Shown here: positions 43,619 through 51,837 of the stretch, in pieces
How positions within the stretch are numbered: the first letter of the stretch is position 1
Layout: the number at the start of each line of letters is the position of its first letter
Assembly: GCF_007753095.1 (NCBI RefSeq)
Contig: NZ_CP036348.1
Location: 6,921,411 to 6,985,410 of the forward strand
Direction of reading: 5' to 3'
Length of the DNA: 64,000 bases
DNA from: Rosistilla carotiformis
GTDB taxonomy: Bacteria; Planctomycetota; Planctomycetia; Pirellulales; Pirellulaceae
Program-made: the position numbers and the translations under genes
Notes under the pieces: model-generated
What the model saw: only the letters and a program-made list of their open reading frames with translations
What the model was told of the DNA's origin: nothing
The model's database searches: none

Positions 43619-45094
43619 ATGTCTTCGCCTTCAATCACCTACTCTTTCTGCCTGGGGATGCTGCTGTTCGCATCGCCCGCCTTGGCTCGCACCTGGATCG
43701 ATAGCACGGGAGCTTACAAGATCGAAGCCGATTTTGTTGGCTTCGACGGCACGACCGTGGAACTTAAAAAGGCCGATGGTTCGATCTCTCGACTGCCGAT
43801 CGGACGCTTGAGCCAACGCGATCAGGTGTGGGTTCGGGCGGAGATGAAACGGCAGACCATGCCGACCGATGAGCCGGCGGCTTCGGCAGCGGAAGCTCTG
43901 GCGTCGACCGATTGGCCCGGCTGGCGCGGTCCGCAGCGCGATGGGATCTCGCGCGAACAGGGGCTGTTGAAAGAATGGCCCAGCGGCGGACCGCCTCTTC
44001 TGTGGTCTTCGCGCGGACTCGGCAACGGGTTTTCCTCTTTGGCGATCGCCGGCGACAAGATCTACACGATGGGAAAAAAAGGTGGCCAGGTTCAATTGGT
44101 CTGCGCTAGCCGCGACGACGGGACGGTGATCTGGGAAACGCCGGTCGGCGACGGCAGCGATCCCAATTGCACGCCGACGTTGGATGTCGAAGCCGGTCTG
44201 GTCTACGGACTCTCGCATGCCGGAGACTTGCTGTGCGCGTCGGCGACCGACGGCGCTGTCGTTTGGCGAAAGAACTTTCCCAATGATTTCGGCGGCCGGA
44301 TGATGTCGATGTGGGGTTACAGCGAATCGCCGTTGATCGATGGCGATCGACTGATCTGCACTCCCGGCAGCGATCGGGCGGTGATGGCAGCTCTCGATAA
44401 AAAGACAGGGGATGTGATCTGGCAGACGCCGATGCAAGAGGGAACGGCGGGGTACGCGTCGCCGGTAATCAGCCACGCCGGCGGGATCAAACAATATGTC
44501 AATCTGGTCGGCAAGGGATTGATCGGCATTCGCGCCGCCGATGGCGAGCCATTGTGGCACTACCCTCGCGTTGCAAACACCACTGCCAATGTGCCGACAC
44601 CGCTTGTCGATGGGAATTTTGTCTTCTGTTCCAGCGGGTATGGCGACGGTGGCAGCGCGCTGTTGGAACTGAAGAAACAGGGGCGGACGATCCGGTATCG
44701 CGAAGTCTATTATAAGGACAACCGCACGCTGCAGAATCATCACGGCGGGATGATCCTGATCGATGGCAAGATCTACATGGGGCATGGCCACAACCAAGGC
44801 TTTCCCCGCTGTGTCGATCTGCGCAGCGGACGGACGGTTTGGGGCGAGGGACAACGCGGACCGGGCAAAGGGTCGGCGGCGATCGTGGCGGCCGATGGGC
44901 ATTTGATCTTTCGCTACGAAGATGGCGTCGTGGCTTTGATCGAAGCGAATCCCGGCGGCTACCAATTAAAGGGAGAGTTCAAGCCGGCGTCGGTCAACGG
45001 CAAAGCTTGGGCGCATCCGGTGATCGCGGGCAAACGGTTGTATCTGCGCGATCAAGACGAACTCCACTGTTACGACATCGGTGCGGGATCATAA
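43619..45094 (+). CDS. Secreted SHD1-PQQ beta-propeller protein (BamB/quinoprotein-like)
   Basis: ATG 43619 gives 491 residues with a signal peptide (SITYSFCLGMLLFASPALA). An SHD1-type domain follows (TWIDSTGAYKIEADFVGFDGTTVELKKADG, ending LPIGRLSQRD). The rest is a PQQ-like propeller beginning DWPGWRGPQRDGIS and LKEWPSGGPPLLWSS, a planctomycete-typical opening, with blades such as VCASRDDGTVIWETPVG, ASATDGAVVWRKNF and ALDKKTGDVIWQTPM. It is probably an exported scaffold or cofactor-free propeller; the PQQ ligands cannot be verified. It could also be read from ATG 43610. Confidence 0.87.
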   Translation: MSSPSITYSFCLGMLLFASPALARTWIDSTGAYKIEADFVGFDGTTVELKKADGSISRLPIGRLSQRDQVWVRAEMKRQTMPTDEPAASAAEALASTDWPGWRGPQRDGISREQGLLKEWPSGGPPLLWSSRGLGNGFSSLAIAGDKIYTMGKKGGQVQLVCASRDDGTVIWETPVGDGSDPNCTPTLDVEAGLVYGLSHAGDLLCASATDGAVVWRKNFPNDFGGRMMSMWGYSESPLIDGDRLICTPGSDRAVMAALDKKTGDVIWQTPMQEGTAGYASPVISHAGGIKQYVNLVGKGLIGIRAADGEPLWHYPRVANTTANVPTPLVDGNFVFCSSGYGDGGSALLELKKQGRTIRYREVYYKDNRTLQNHHGGMILIDGKIYMGHGHNQGFPRCVDLRSGRTVWGEGQRGPGKGSAAIVAADGHLIFRYEDGVVALIEANPGGYQLKGEFKPASVNGKAWAHPVIAGKRLYLRDQDELHCYDIGAGS

Positions 45095-45171
45095 AAGAGT
45101 GGATGGAAAGATGCGGGGTTTCAGGCAGGGAAAAGACCTGCGCGATCGCATCGGTATGGGAGTATAAACGG

Positions 45172-46245
45172 ATGGATGGAAAGGAATCGACGGCCAGCGG
45201 TGTCTGGCGGATCTTGGACGCGTCGTTGAATCGGGCCAGCGAAGGGCTGCGGACGATCGAGGAGTACGCGCGGTTTGTGCTCGGCGATCCGCAGTTGTCC
45301 GAACAGTTGAAACAGCTGCGCCATCAGACAGCTACCGCAGCGGAGGGCTTGCCGCGTTCGCAGCTGTTGGCCGCTCGCGACACGCCCGGCGATGTCGGCA
45401 CCGCGATCGAAACGCCTACCGAAACCGAGCGTGTCGACGCGTTAGCGGTGGCGATCGCCGCTGCGGCTCGCGTGCAACAATCGCTGCGTTGCCTGGAGGA
45501 GTACGGCAAGATTGTCGACAGCGGGATCGGCCGCGCGTTCGAAGCCTGCCGCTACCGCTCGTACACGCTGTTTGCGACGCTGGAACAATTGAGTCAACGG
45601 CGCGATCGGTTGGCCGATTGCCAGCTGTATGTGCTGGTCGACGGCGGCGATTCGATCGAAGCGATGACCGCGACGATCGCAGAGCTTGCGGAGGCGGGAG
45701 CCGATTTGATCCAGTTGCGCGATAAGCGGTTGAACGATCGCGAACTGTATGAACACGCCGCGGCAGCTGCGGCGACGCTGAGGCCCAGCCGATGTCTGTT
45801 CATCGTCAACGATCGCCCCGACATCGCCGCAGCGGTGCATGCCGACGGCGTGCACGTTGGCCAAGACGAACTGCCCGCTACGGTTGTCCGTCAGATCATC
45901 GGTCCCGAAAGATTATTGGGCGTGTCGACGCACTGCGTGGCGCAGGTCGAGCAAGCGGTTTCCGATGGAGCGGACTACATCGGTTGTGGGCCGACCTTTC
46001 CGTCGGGAACGAAGTCATTCGAAGCGTTTCCCGGAACCGATTTCCTGCGAGATGCAGCGTTAACGACCACGCTGCCTGCGTTTGCGATCGGCGGGATCGG
46101 GGTGGAAAACCTGGAACATGTGCTCGACGCGGGATTTTCGCGCGTTGCCGTGGCGGGAGCGATCACGCGGAGCGAGTCGCCAGCGGCGATGGTGGCGGAA
46201 CTAAAACAACGCCTGCTGCGGCAGGACGAAGCAACAAATAGGTGA
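45172..46245 (+). CDS. thiE: Thiamine-phosphate synthase with extra N-terminal domain
   Basis: ATG 45172 gives 357 residues in two domains. Residues about 10-140 form the helical N-terminal module seen in some ThiE proteins (WRILDASLNRASEGLRTIEEYARFVLGD ... QQSLRCLEEYGKI). Residues about 150-350 are the ThiE TIM barrel: QLYVLVDGG, LIQLRDKRLNDRELYEHA, LFIVNDRPDIAAAVHADGVHVGQDELP, LGVSTHCVAQVEQA and IGCGPTFPSGTK, with AIGGIGVENL at the phosphate site. It joins HMP-pyrophosphate and thiazole phosphate to make thiamine phosphate. The extra domain is known in cyanobacteria and other lineages; its role is unclear. Confidence 0.92.
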   Translation: MDGKESTASGVWRILDASLNRASEGLRTIEEYARFVLGDPQLSEQLKQLRHQTATAAEGLPRSQLLAARDTPGDVGTAIETPTETERVDALAVAIAAAARVQQSLRCLEEYGKIVDSGIGRAFEACRYRSYTLFATLEQLSQRRDRLADCQLYVLVDGGDSIEAMTATIAELAEAGADLIQLRDKRLNDRELYEHAAAAAATLRPSRCLFIVNDRPDIAAAVHADGVHVGQDELPATVVRQIIGPERLLGVSTHCVAQVEQAVSDGADYIGCGPTFPSGTKSFEAFPGTDFLRDAALTTTLPAFAIGGIGVENLEHVLDAGFSRVAVAGAITRSESPAAMVAELKQRLLRQDEATNR

Positions 46246-46253
46246 ACGTGTCG

Positions 46254-47150
46254 ATGAAGTTTTCGAGCCGAGGAGCTGTTGGTTTGTTGTCGGCGATGCT
46301 GTTGATCTTGGTTGTCGGCATCGGCGGGGCTGCGTCGGGGCCCACTGCGGACGACGCGGCGATCGATAGCACGCAGTGCACGATCGAGTGCAACGACGTG
46401 GGGGAGAGCAGTGGGGTGGCGGCGTCGTGGCGGCACGAGGGGATCTTGTGGACGCATAACGATTCGGGCGATTCGCCGCGATTGTTTGCGATGGACCAGC
46501 AGGGGCGTCACCGCCACGAGGTCGAGATCTCGGGTGCCAAGCACATCGATTGGGAGGACATCGCGTCGTATGCGTTGGACGGCCAACCGCAACTGATGAT
46601 CGCCGACGTCGGCGACAACGCGCGGCGGCGGAAAGAAGTCGTCTGCTATCGCGTGAATGAACCCAATTTGGACAGCAAGCGGGTCGAGGTCGCTCAGATC
46701 TGGCGAATCCAATACCCCGACGGGCCGCGCGATTGCGAAGCGGTGGCTGTCGATGTCCGGGAGCGGGTGATCCTGTTGGCGTGCAAGGTGAGAAACTTTG
46801 CCGCGGAGGTTTACAGCGTTCCGTTGGAGACAGGGCGGAAGGATGCGCAGGTGACGGCGACACGGGTGGGGACGATCGGGATGCCGATGATCACCGCGAT
46901 GGATATCGATCCGCGCGACGGGCGGGTCGTAGTCGCATCGTATGTCGACGCGATGATCTTTCCGCGGAAACAGGTTGCTGGCGGCGGGAAGGTCGATTGG
47001 GAAGCGACCTTCGCTCAAACGCCGACGCTGTTGCGGACGCCTTGGCGTCGCCAGGGGGAAGCGATCTGCTTCGACCGCCACGACGATGCTGTCTGGCTGA
47101 CGAGCGAAAAGAAGCCGGCGCCACTGATCCGCGTCGCGATCCCTCGCTAG
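46254..47150 (+). CDS. Secreted propeller-like protein, function unknown
   Basis: ATG 46254 (AGGTG upstream) gives 298 residues; a GTG at 46242 overlapping the thiE stop is an alternative. A signal peptide (AVGLLSAMLLILVVGIGGAAS) precedes a beta-propeller-like body with repeated motifs (EGILWTHNDSGDSPRLFAMD, DWEDIASYALDGQPQLMIADVGDNARRR, DCEAVAVDVRERVILLACK). The NDSGD and ADVGDN segments are typical of a conserved family of secreted bacterial propellers without known activity. It may be co-transcribed with thiE because of the tight spacing. Confidence 0.75.
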   Translation: MKFSSRGAVGLLSAMLLILVVGIGGAASGPTADDAAIDSTQCTIECNDVGESSGVAASWRHEGILWTHNDSGDSPRLFAMDQQGRHRHEVEISGAKHIDWEDIASYALDGQPQLMIADVGDNARRRKEVVCYRVNEPNLDSKRVEVAQIWRIQYPDGPRDCEAVAVDVRERVILLACKVRNFAAEVYSVPLETGRKDAQVTATRVGTIGMPMITAMDIDPRDGRVVVASYVDAMIFPRKQVAGGGKVDWEATFAQTPTLLRTPWRRQGEAICFDRHDDAVWLTSEKKPAPLIRVAIPR

Positions 47151-47190
47151 CGGACGGCAGTTAAAAAAAAAGCAACGGTCCTCGCTTAAA

Positions 47191-47219
47191 CACAATGCCG
47201 TTCAACGAACGGCATTGTG
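47191..47219. repeat. Perfect 12-bp-stem hairpin
   Basis: CACAATGCCGTT, five loop bases (CAACG) and AACGGCATTGTG form an uninterrupted stem. It is preceded by a run of nine A (47163-47171), so on the minus strand it would resemble a terminator with a T-run about 20 bases after the stem. It shares its last bases with the next inverted repeat. Confidence 0.65.
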
Positions 47220-47283
47220 GACGAGGCTACGAGTCCTTTTGCATCCATCAGACCCAATCGCTGGGACTCGTAACCTCGTCCAC
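47217..47283. repeat. 20-bp inverted repeat with 26-27-bp spacer
   Basis: GTGGACGAGGCTACGAGTCC (47217-47236) pairs with GGACTCGTAACCTCGTCCAC (about 47263-47283) at 19 of 20 positions. With the hairpin at 47191-47219 it makes two structured elements back to back in a gene-free gap. Confidence 0.7.
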
Positions 47284-47553
47284 TACATCCCGCCGCTAAT
47301 CCTTGCGACGGATCGACGCTCCTTTTCGTTGCCCGAGCGAGTACGAGCACGATGATTGAATCGTGCGTTCGGGGATCTAGCTGGCCAGTCGCCGCTTAGT
47401 CCAGTCCGCCGGTGCCCGCCAATCGCTGCGGCGGCTAGGATTGTGAATATTCAAAGGTGACGGGTTCGCGACCAACGTCAGTTAACCTACCTTCAGCACG
47501 CGGTTTATCCACTGATTGCTTGCCGCCACCCGACCAATCCAACGAGCGCAACG
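47284..47553. other. Rest of the intergenic gap before the CYTH gene
   Basis: The gap from 47151 to 47553 holds only the two hairpins above. The remaining part, upstream of the CYTH gene, shows no further repeat or reading frame that I can support. Confidence 0.5.
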
Positions 47554-48117
47554 ATGTCCCAATACGAAGTCGAACTGAAATTCCCGGTCGCCGATCTGGC
47601 GGCGCTTCGCACGCAATTGATCGATCGCGGGGCGCGGCCGCTGGGGATCCAACAGCATCGCGATACCTATTACAACCATCCCTGCCGAGATTTTGCTCAG
47701 ACGCACGAGGCGCTGCGGATCCGCCGCGTCGATGATCAGCCGATGATCACCTACAAAGGGGCCAAGCTGGATAGTCCGGTGAAGACCCGGATCGAGCTGG
47801 AGTGGGCGTTGGGAGCGGGGGATGCCGATGGTTCGAACACCGAAGCGTTGTTGGTTCATCTGGGATTCCGCCGCGTCGCCGAGGTCGCTAAGCAGCGAGA
47901 GTCGTTTGCGGTTCAGCCGGAGGCGCCGTCGAGCGAGTTGACGGTGACGTTGGACGATGTGCAGCGGGTCGGCACGTATGCGGAGATCGAATGCATCGCC
48001 GAAGCCGACGGGATCGAGCGGGCTCAGGAATATGTCCAAGCGTTCGCCGAATCGTTGGGCTTGCAGAATCCCGAAAAACGAAGCTATCTGCGGATGCTGC
48101 TGCAAGCCGACGCCTAG
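47554..48117 (+). CDS. CYTH-domain protein (class IV adenylate cyclase / tripolyphosphatase family)
   Basis: This 187-residue protein carries the family signature E-x-E-x-K at the N-terminus (YEVELKF, Glu5-Glu7-Lys9 region). Further tunnel residues are RIRRVDDQPMITYKGAK, KTRIELEW, and a late EIECIAE and EKRSYLRML. CYTH proteins bind triphosphate groups in a beta-tunnel; members include CyaB adenylate cyclase, thiamine triphosphatase and inorganic triphosphatase. The particular activity cannot be decided, though a thiE gene about 1.3 kb upstream makes a thiamine link conceivable. Confidence 0.88.
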   Translation: MSQYEVELKFPVADLAALRTQLIDRGARPLGIQQHRDTYYNHPCRDFAQTHEALRIRRVDDQPMITYKGAKLDSPVKTRIELEWALGAGDADGSNTEALLVHLGFRRVAEVAKQRESFAVQPEAPSSELTVTLDDVQRVGTYAEIECIAEADGIERAQEYVQAFAESLGLQNPEKRSYLRMLLQADA

Positions 48118-48252
48118 GTCCTCTCGCGGCGGAGCGCAGTGGCAGCCAAGGATCGCCCAGGGCAAACCGAGGAGCGATCCCCCTTTGTTCGTTTTGGCTG
48201 CCGCGGTTTAAACTGCTAACGGTTCCGCAAATCGGCGGAACGTCCTGCCCAA

Positions 48253-49641
48253 ATGGGGTCGCGCGATTCGACGCGACGCTCCGCATCCTTTCTCCCAGCC
48301 CCGGAATCCATCATCTCCGAGCTCATCGAAAGCTCCTCGGCCGCCAATGACGACGCAACCGATCCGCATCGGGAATCGTCTGCCGAAGACCGATCGTCCG
48401 CCGTAGCATCGAAGAACTTCATCGAATTGATGCTTTTTCAGGTGGTCTTGCGGGTCGGTTGGATCTTCAAGACCGAAAGCGTGATCATGCCGGCGGTGTT
48501 GGACTTTTTGGGAGGCAGCGGGATGCTGCGCGGCTTGCTGCCGCCGATCAACCGAATCTGCCAAAGCGTGCCAGCGTTGCTGTTGGCTGGGCCGATGCAA
48601 AAGGCCCCGCAGAAGAAGAACTGGTTGTGCGGATGCACGGTGTTGATGGCGATCTGTTTTGCGCTGCTAGCCGTTGGGTTTCGCCTGATGGATGCCCATC
48701 CCGTCGGGCTGCAGGTCTTTTTCATCGCCATCTACGCGATCTTCTTTGTCGCGACGGGGATGACGCAGGTGCTGTTTCATACGCTGCAGGGCAAATTGAT
48801 TCCGGCGGGAGATCGCGGCCGTTTGCTGTTGGTGACGAATGTGGTTGGCGTGACTGCGGCGGTCGGGGCCGTTTGGATCTGCATGCCCGCTTGGGTAACG
48901 GCGGAAGGCGTCGAATTCCATTGGTTGTTTGCCACATCGTCGGTCGCCTTTTTTGTCGCTGCAGCCATCGCTTGGTGCGTCGATGAACCGGCTGTGATCG
49001 TGGAAACGCCCGCGGCGGTCAAAGGAATTCGGGCGCGGTATGCGGAAGCTGTCTTACCATTTCGCGAGGATTCCAATTTTCGGCGCCTCGCAATCGCAGC
49101 GGCCTTGTTTGGTTCGACGATCATGTTGTTTCCGCACTATCAATCGCTTGGCCGCGGCGGATTGCTGGGGGGCGATTTTCGCAGCCTGATGTGGTGGTTG
49201 ATCGTGCAGAATTTGGGGACCGCGGCGTTCAGTATGGTCGTCGGGCCGTTAGCCGATCGTCGCGGCAACCGGATCGCGTTGCGATTGGGATTGATCGGCG
49301 TGACCGCAGCGCCGTTGTTGGCGATCGGATTGGTCTGGACCGAGATCGCGTGGGCATTCCCGATCGTCTTCGTGCTGGTTGGACTGACGCCGGTGCTGTT
49401 GCGATTGTTCATGAACTACACCTTGGAAGTCGCACCGAGCGACAAACATCCGTCGTATCTGGCGGCGATCAGCGTCGCCACGGGACTGCCGGTGCTCTGT
49501 TCTCCGGTTGTTGGAATGATGATCGATCGGATAGGTTTTTCGCCGGTGTTTATGATGATTTCGCTGTGTGGCGTCGCGGCGTGGTGGATTTCGGGACGAC
49601 TGGAAGAGCCACGTTGTTCGGATCCTCATGGCGAGCGATGA
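48253..49641 (+). CDS. Major facilitator superfamily transporter
   Basis: This 462-residue protein has a hydrophilic Ser/Asp-rich leader (1-55) and then about 12 hydrophobic helices. MFS-type features are the helix 2-3 region, GDRGRLLLVTNVVGVTAAVGAVW, and GPLADRRGNRIALRLGLIG, a variant of the loop motif G-x3-D-R-x-G-R/N in the second half. The central loop PAAVKGIRARYAEAVLPFREDSNF separates the halves. The substrate cannot be predicted. The long acidic N-terminus is unusual; a later start (around residue 55) would leave a standard MFS protein. Confidence 0.82.
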   Translation: MGSRDSTRRSASFLPAPESIISELIESSSAANDDATDPHRESSAEDRSSAVASKNFIELMLFQVVLRVGWIFKTESVIMPAVLDFLGGSGMLRGLLPPINRICQSVPALLLAGPMQKAPQKKNWLCGCTVLMAICFALLAVGFRLMDAHPVGLQVFFIAIYAIFFVATGMTQVLFHTLQGKLIPAGDRGRLLLVTNVVGVTAAVGAVWICMPAWVTAEGVEFHWLFATSSVAFFVAAAIAWCVDEPAVIVETPAAVKGIRARYAEAVLPFREDSNFRRLAIAAALFGSTIMLFPHYQSLGRGGLLGGDFRSLMWWLIVQNLGTAAFSMVVGPLADRRGNRIALRLGLIGVTAAPLLAIGLVWTEIAWAFPIVFVLVGLTPVLLRLFMNYTLEVAPSDKHPSYLAAISVATGLPVLCSPVVGMMIDRIGFSPVFMMISLCGVAAWWISGRLEEPRCSDPHGER

Positions 49642-49734
49642 TAGTTCGCGTCGAAGCGCATGCGTCGATCGTGTGATGCGATCGGTTGTTGGTTTGGGTT
49701 GTTTGAAAATCGAGATTTTAAAGGTGGTATGGGG

Positions 49735-50514
49735 ATGTTAGCCGAGCCGGGACGGACAGCTTACGACGTGAACTTTGGCCTGCTGGGATTTCCCGTTCGG
49801 ATCTCGATCGGATTCTGGATCATGGCGCTCGTTTTTGGGTACGACCTGGTCTCGCAATTGTCGCAATTGTTTCCTGGCAGCCGGGGTCCGTTGTTGCTGT
49901 TGTGGATCTTTTCGGTCTTCGTATCGATCCTGGTTCATGAGCTCGGTCACGCCGTTGCGATGCGAATGTGCGGGCAGCAGGCATCGATCGTGCTGTATCA
50001 CTTTGGCGGCTTAGCGATTCCGCAAAACGCGTATGGCGCGAGGTTTTCCAAAAAAAACAGCTCGAAAGCAGAAAAAATTTTTATCACCGCCGCGGGCCCG
50101 TTGGCCCAGTTGACACTGGCGGCAATCGTGATCGGAGTGGCCAGAGCACGCGACTTTGAAATTTTGTTGATGCCCGACTTTCTCTCCAGCGTGCCGAGCT
50201 TGGCAGGGGGACAACCCATCGATTCCCCGGGTATGTTTGGCTTGGTCAATTTCTTGGTCTGGCCCAGCGTGATGTGGGCGCTGCTGAACCTGATCCCGGT
50301 ATATCCCCTTGATGGAGGCCAAATTGCCAAGGAAATCATTGAGCTTTTTGGCGGCACCCTCTACCACGCGATTGTCCTCTCGATGGGCTGTGCCCTGTTA
50401 ATGGCCGCCTATGGGGTAATGTCGGGGCGCCTCTTCATGACCCTGTTGTTCGCGTCGTTAGCGTACAGCAACTACGAGATGTTAACCGGAGGTGGTTCGA
50501 GAGGCCGCTTTTGA
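49735..50514 (+). CDS. Site-2-protease-like M50 zinc metalloprotease
   Basis: ATG 49735 follows AAAGGTGG at proper spacing, giving 259 residues. The zinc site HELGH (His68, Glu69, His72) lies in a membrane helix (FSVFVSILVHELGHAVAM), and the third ligand is in NLIPVYPLDGGQ (Asp of LDGG). Further membrane helices flank them. M50 proteases cleave membrane-spanning substrates such as anti-sigma factors. No PDZ or CBS domain is present, so it belongs to the compact type. No obvious substrate gene is adjacent. Confidence 0.9.
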   Translation: MLAEPGRTAYDVNFGLLGFPVRISIGFWIMALVFGYDLVSQLSQLFPGSRGPLLLLWIFSVFVSILVHELGHAVAMRMCGQQASIVLYHFGGLAIPQNAYGARFSKKNSSKAEKIFITAAGPLAQLTLAAIVIGVARARDFEILLMPDFLSSVPSLAGGQPIDSPGMFGLVNFLVWPSVMWALLNLIPVYPLDGGQIAKEIIELFGGTLYHAIVLSMGCALLMAAYGVMSGRLFMTLLFASLAYSNYEMLTGGGSRGRF

Positions 50515-50802
50515 ACTCCGCAGCCGATCGCGGCAGACGCTGCGAAGCGTGTTTTTTTGGGGGCGGATCGAGGGCGGAAAAGTCGGTTTCCGACACGCTG
50601 TTTTTGTGGAAAAGATGTTGCATTAACTTGCAATGTTCGTACAGTTACGCACCAGAACGCCAGTCGTGGACTGCGTTTAGCGTCTTGAACGGTCAAGACG
50701 CATACACCATCACGGTGTTCAATTCGTCGGCGGGTGTGGCCGGTGTCGTTTCAACCATTCGACACAAGATCCCGCCGGGCATTCCCCAAGCGGAGGAAAA
50801 CA

Positions 50803-51084
50803 GTGGCAAAGAAAAAAGCGACCAAGAAGAAGGTTACGAAGAAAGCAGTAGCCAAGAAGGCACCTGCCAAGAAAGCAACCGCCAAGAAGGCACCTGCGAA
50901 GAAAGCGGCTGCGAAGAAGGCCCCCGTAAAGAAGAAGGCAACTGCCAAGAAGGCCCCTGTAAAGAAGGCAACCGCCAAGAAGGCTCCTGTAAAGAAGGCT
51001 GCCGTCAAGAAAAAGACCACCAAGAAGGCTGCCGTCAAAAAGAAGGCTGCTGTCAAGAAAAAGACCACCAAGAAAAAGTCGTAG
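50803..51084 (+). CDS. Lys/Ala-rich histone H1-like protein
   Basis: GTG 50803 has a strong ribosome site (GCGGAGGAAAACA), which decides this start over a longer frame from 50734. The 93 residues are almost entirely [12 protein letters not shown]-type repeats of Lys, Ala, Thr, Pro and Val, like eukaryotic H1 tails and bacterial Hc1/AlgP-type proteins. Such proteins bind DNA or RNA and compact the nucleoid. The DNA is internally repetitive (AAGAAGGC-based units), so copy number may vary. A clear terminator follows, so it is its own transcription unit. Confidence 0.85.
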   Translation: MAKKKATKKKVTKKAVAKKAPAKKATAKKAPAKKAAAKKAPVKKKATAKKAPVKKATAKKAPVKKAAVKKKTTKKAAVKKKAAVKKKTTKKKS

Positions 51085-51110
51085 GCTACAACAGCCGTCG
51101 ACCACTCAAG

Positions 51111-51148
51111 ACGCTGTTCCGCTTCAAGTGCGGGACAGCGTTTTTTTT
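51111..51148 (+). terminator. Rho-independent terminator after the histone-like gene
   Basis: ACGCTGTTCCGC (51111-51122) and GCGGGACAGCGT (51130-51141) form a 12-bp stem with one G-U pair, followed directly by eight T. Confidence 0.92.
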
Positions 51149-51662
51149 GTGCGCTCGCAGATCTTCCCGCCTTCTCGTCACGAAGCGACCTTCGCCGCTG
51201 TCGTCCGCGCCCCTGAGCCCTCGACGCCCTCATGCCGCGATCACCCGCTCACAGCTGAACCTCTTTCCATTTCCGCCCGCCCAGGCGACGCCCCTCGCAA
51301 TCCACCTTCGCCGCGACCTCCCGAGACACTACGGTGAAATCGACACGATTCCGCCGCCCACCGGTACGGCTTGAGTATCGTCGAATGCCATGAGTCGACG
51401 GGGGGCAAGCCCGTCGCTCGGCCGCTCCAAACGATCACCGTCAGCTCGCCGACGTCCTCCCGCAAGCCCCACAACGAGGCCCTATCAAATGAGCCTTCTA
51501 ATGGGCAGAGGCATGCCCAAATTCGCGACCTGCAATGCCCAAGCGATAGGCACCCGCCCCCTTACACGGTTGGCCTGAACGCTCCGTTAAGAAATTTTGA
51601 AATGTTTTACTCCTGCATTTTACAGCGGTTACGCCGTTTCGCCCCTAACGGCGGACCAAGAT
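51149..51662. other. Intergenic region upstream of the amtB promoter, no gene seen
   Basis: Several frames are open here, but none has a ribosome site, signal or family motif. This is where NtrC-type activator sites for the sigma-54 promoter would lie (about 100-200 bp upstream); I do not see a clean TGCACC-type palindrome. Confidence 0.5.
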
Positions 51663-51678
51663 TGGCACGGCCGTTGCA
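51663..51678 (+). promoter_or_regulatory. Sigma-54 (RpoN) promoter of amtB-glnK
   Basis: TGGCACG, four bases (GCCG), then TTGCA matches the sigma-54 consensus TGGCACG-N4-TTGCW completely, with GG and GC 12 bases apart. Transcription would start near 51689, leaving a 5' leader of about 150 bases before amtB. Sigma-54 control of ammonium transport and PII genes is a common nitrogen response. Confidence 0.88.
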
Positions 51679-51837
51679 ATAAGGACCCAACGCTGACCTT
51701 GCTTGATCCGGTCGAGACCAACATGGCCCGGGCAAACAACGGAATCCAGGCGAGGGAATGTCAGCACAGTTTTAGGCGGCTGAGCGTTTCTGCCGTTTCA
51801 ACGCAACGAGTCCTCAGAAAACAGAAGAGAATCATTT

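Noticed and set aside
43631-44965. 444-residue minus-strand frame opposite the PQQ propeller gene
   Set aside because: The plus-strand product has a signal peptide, SHD1 and propeller blades. The reverse frame lacks motifs.
51371-51682. Frames upstream of amtB
   Set aside because: No ribosome site or motif, and one runs through the sigma-54 promoter.
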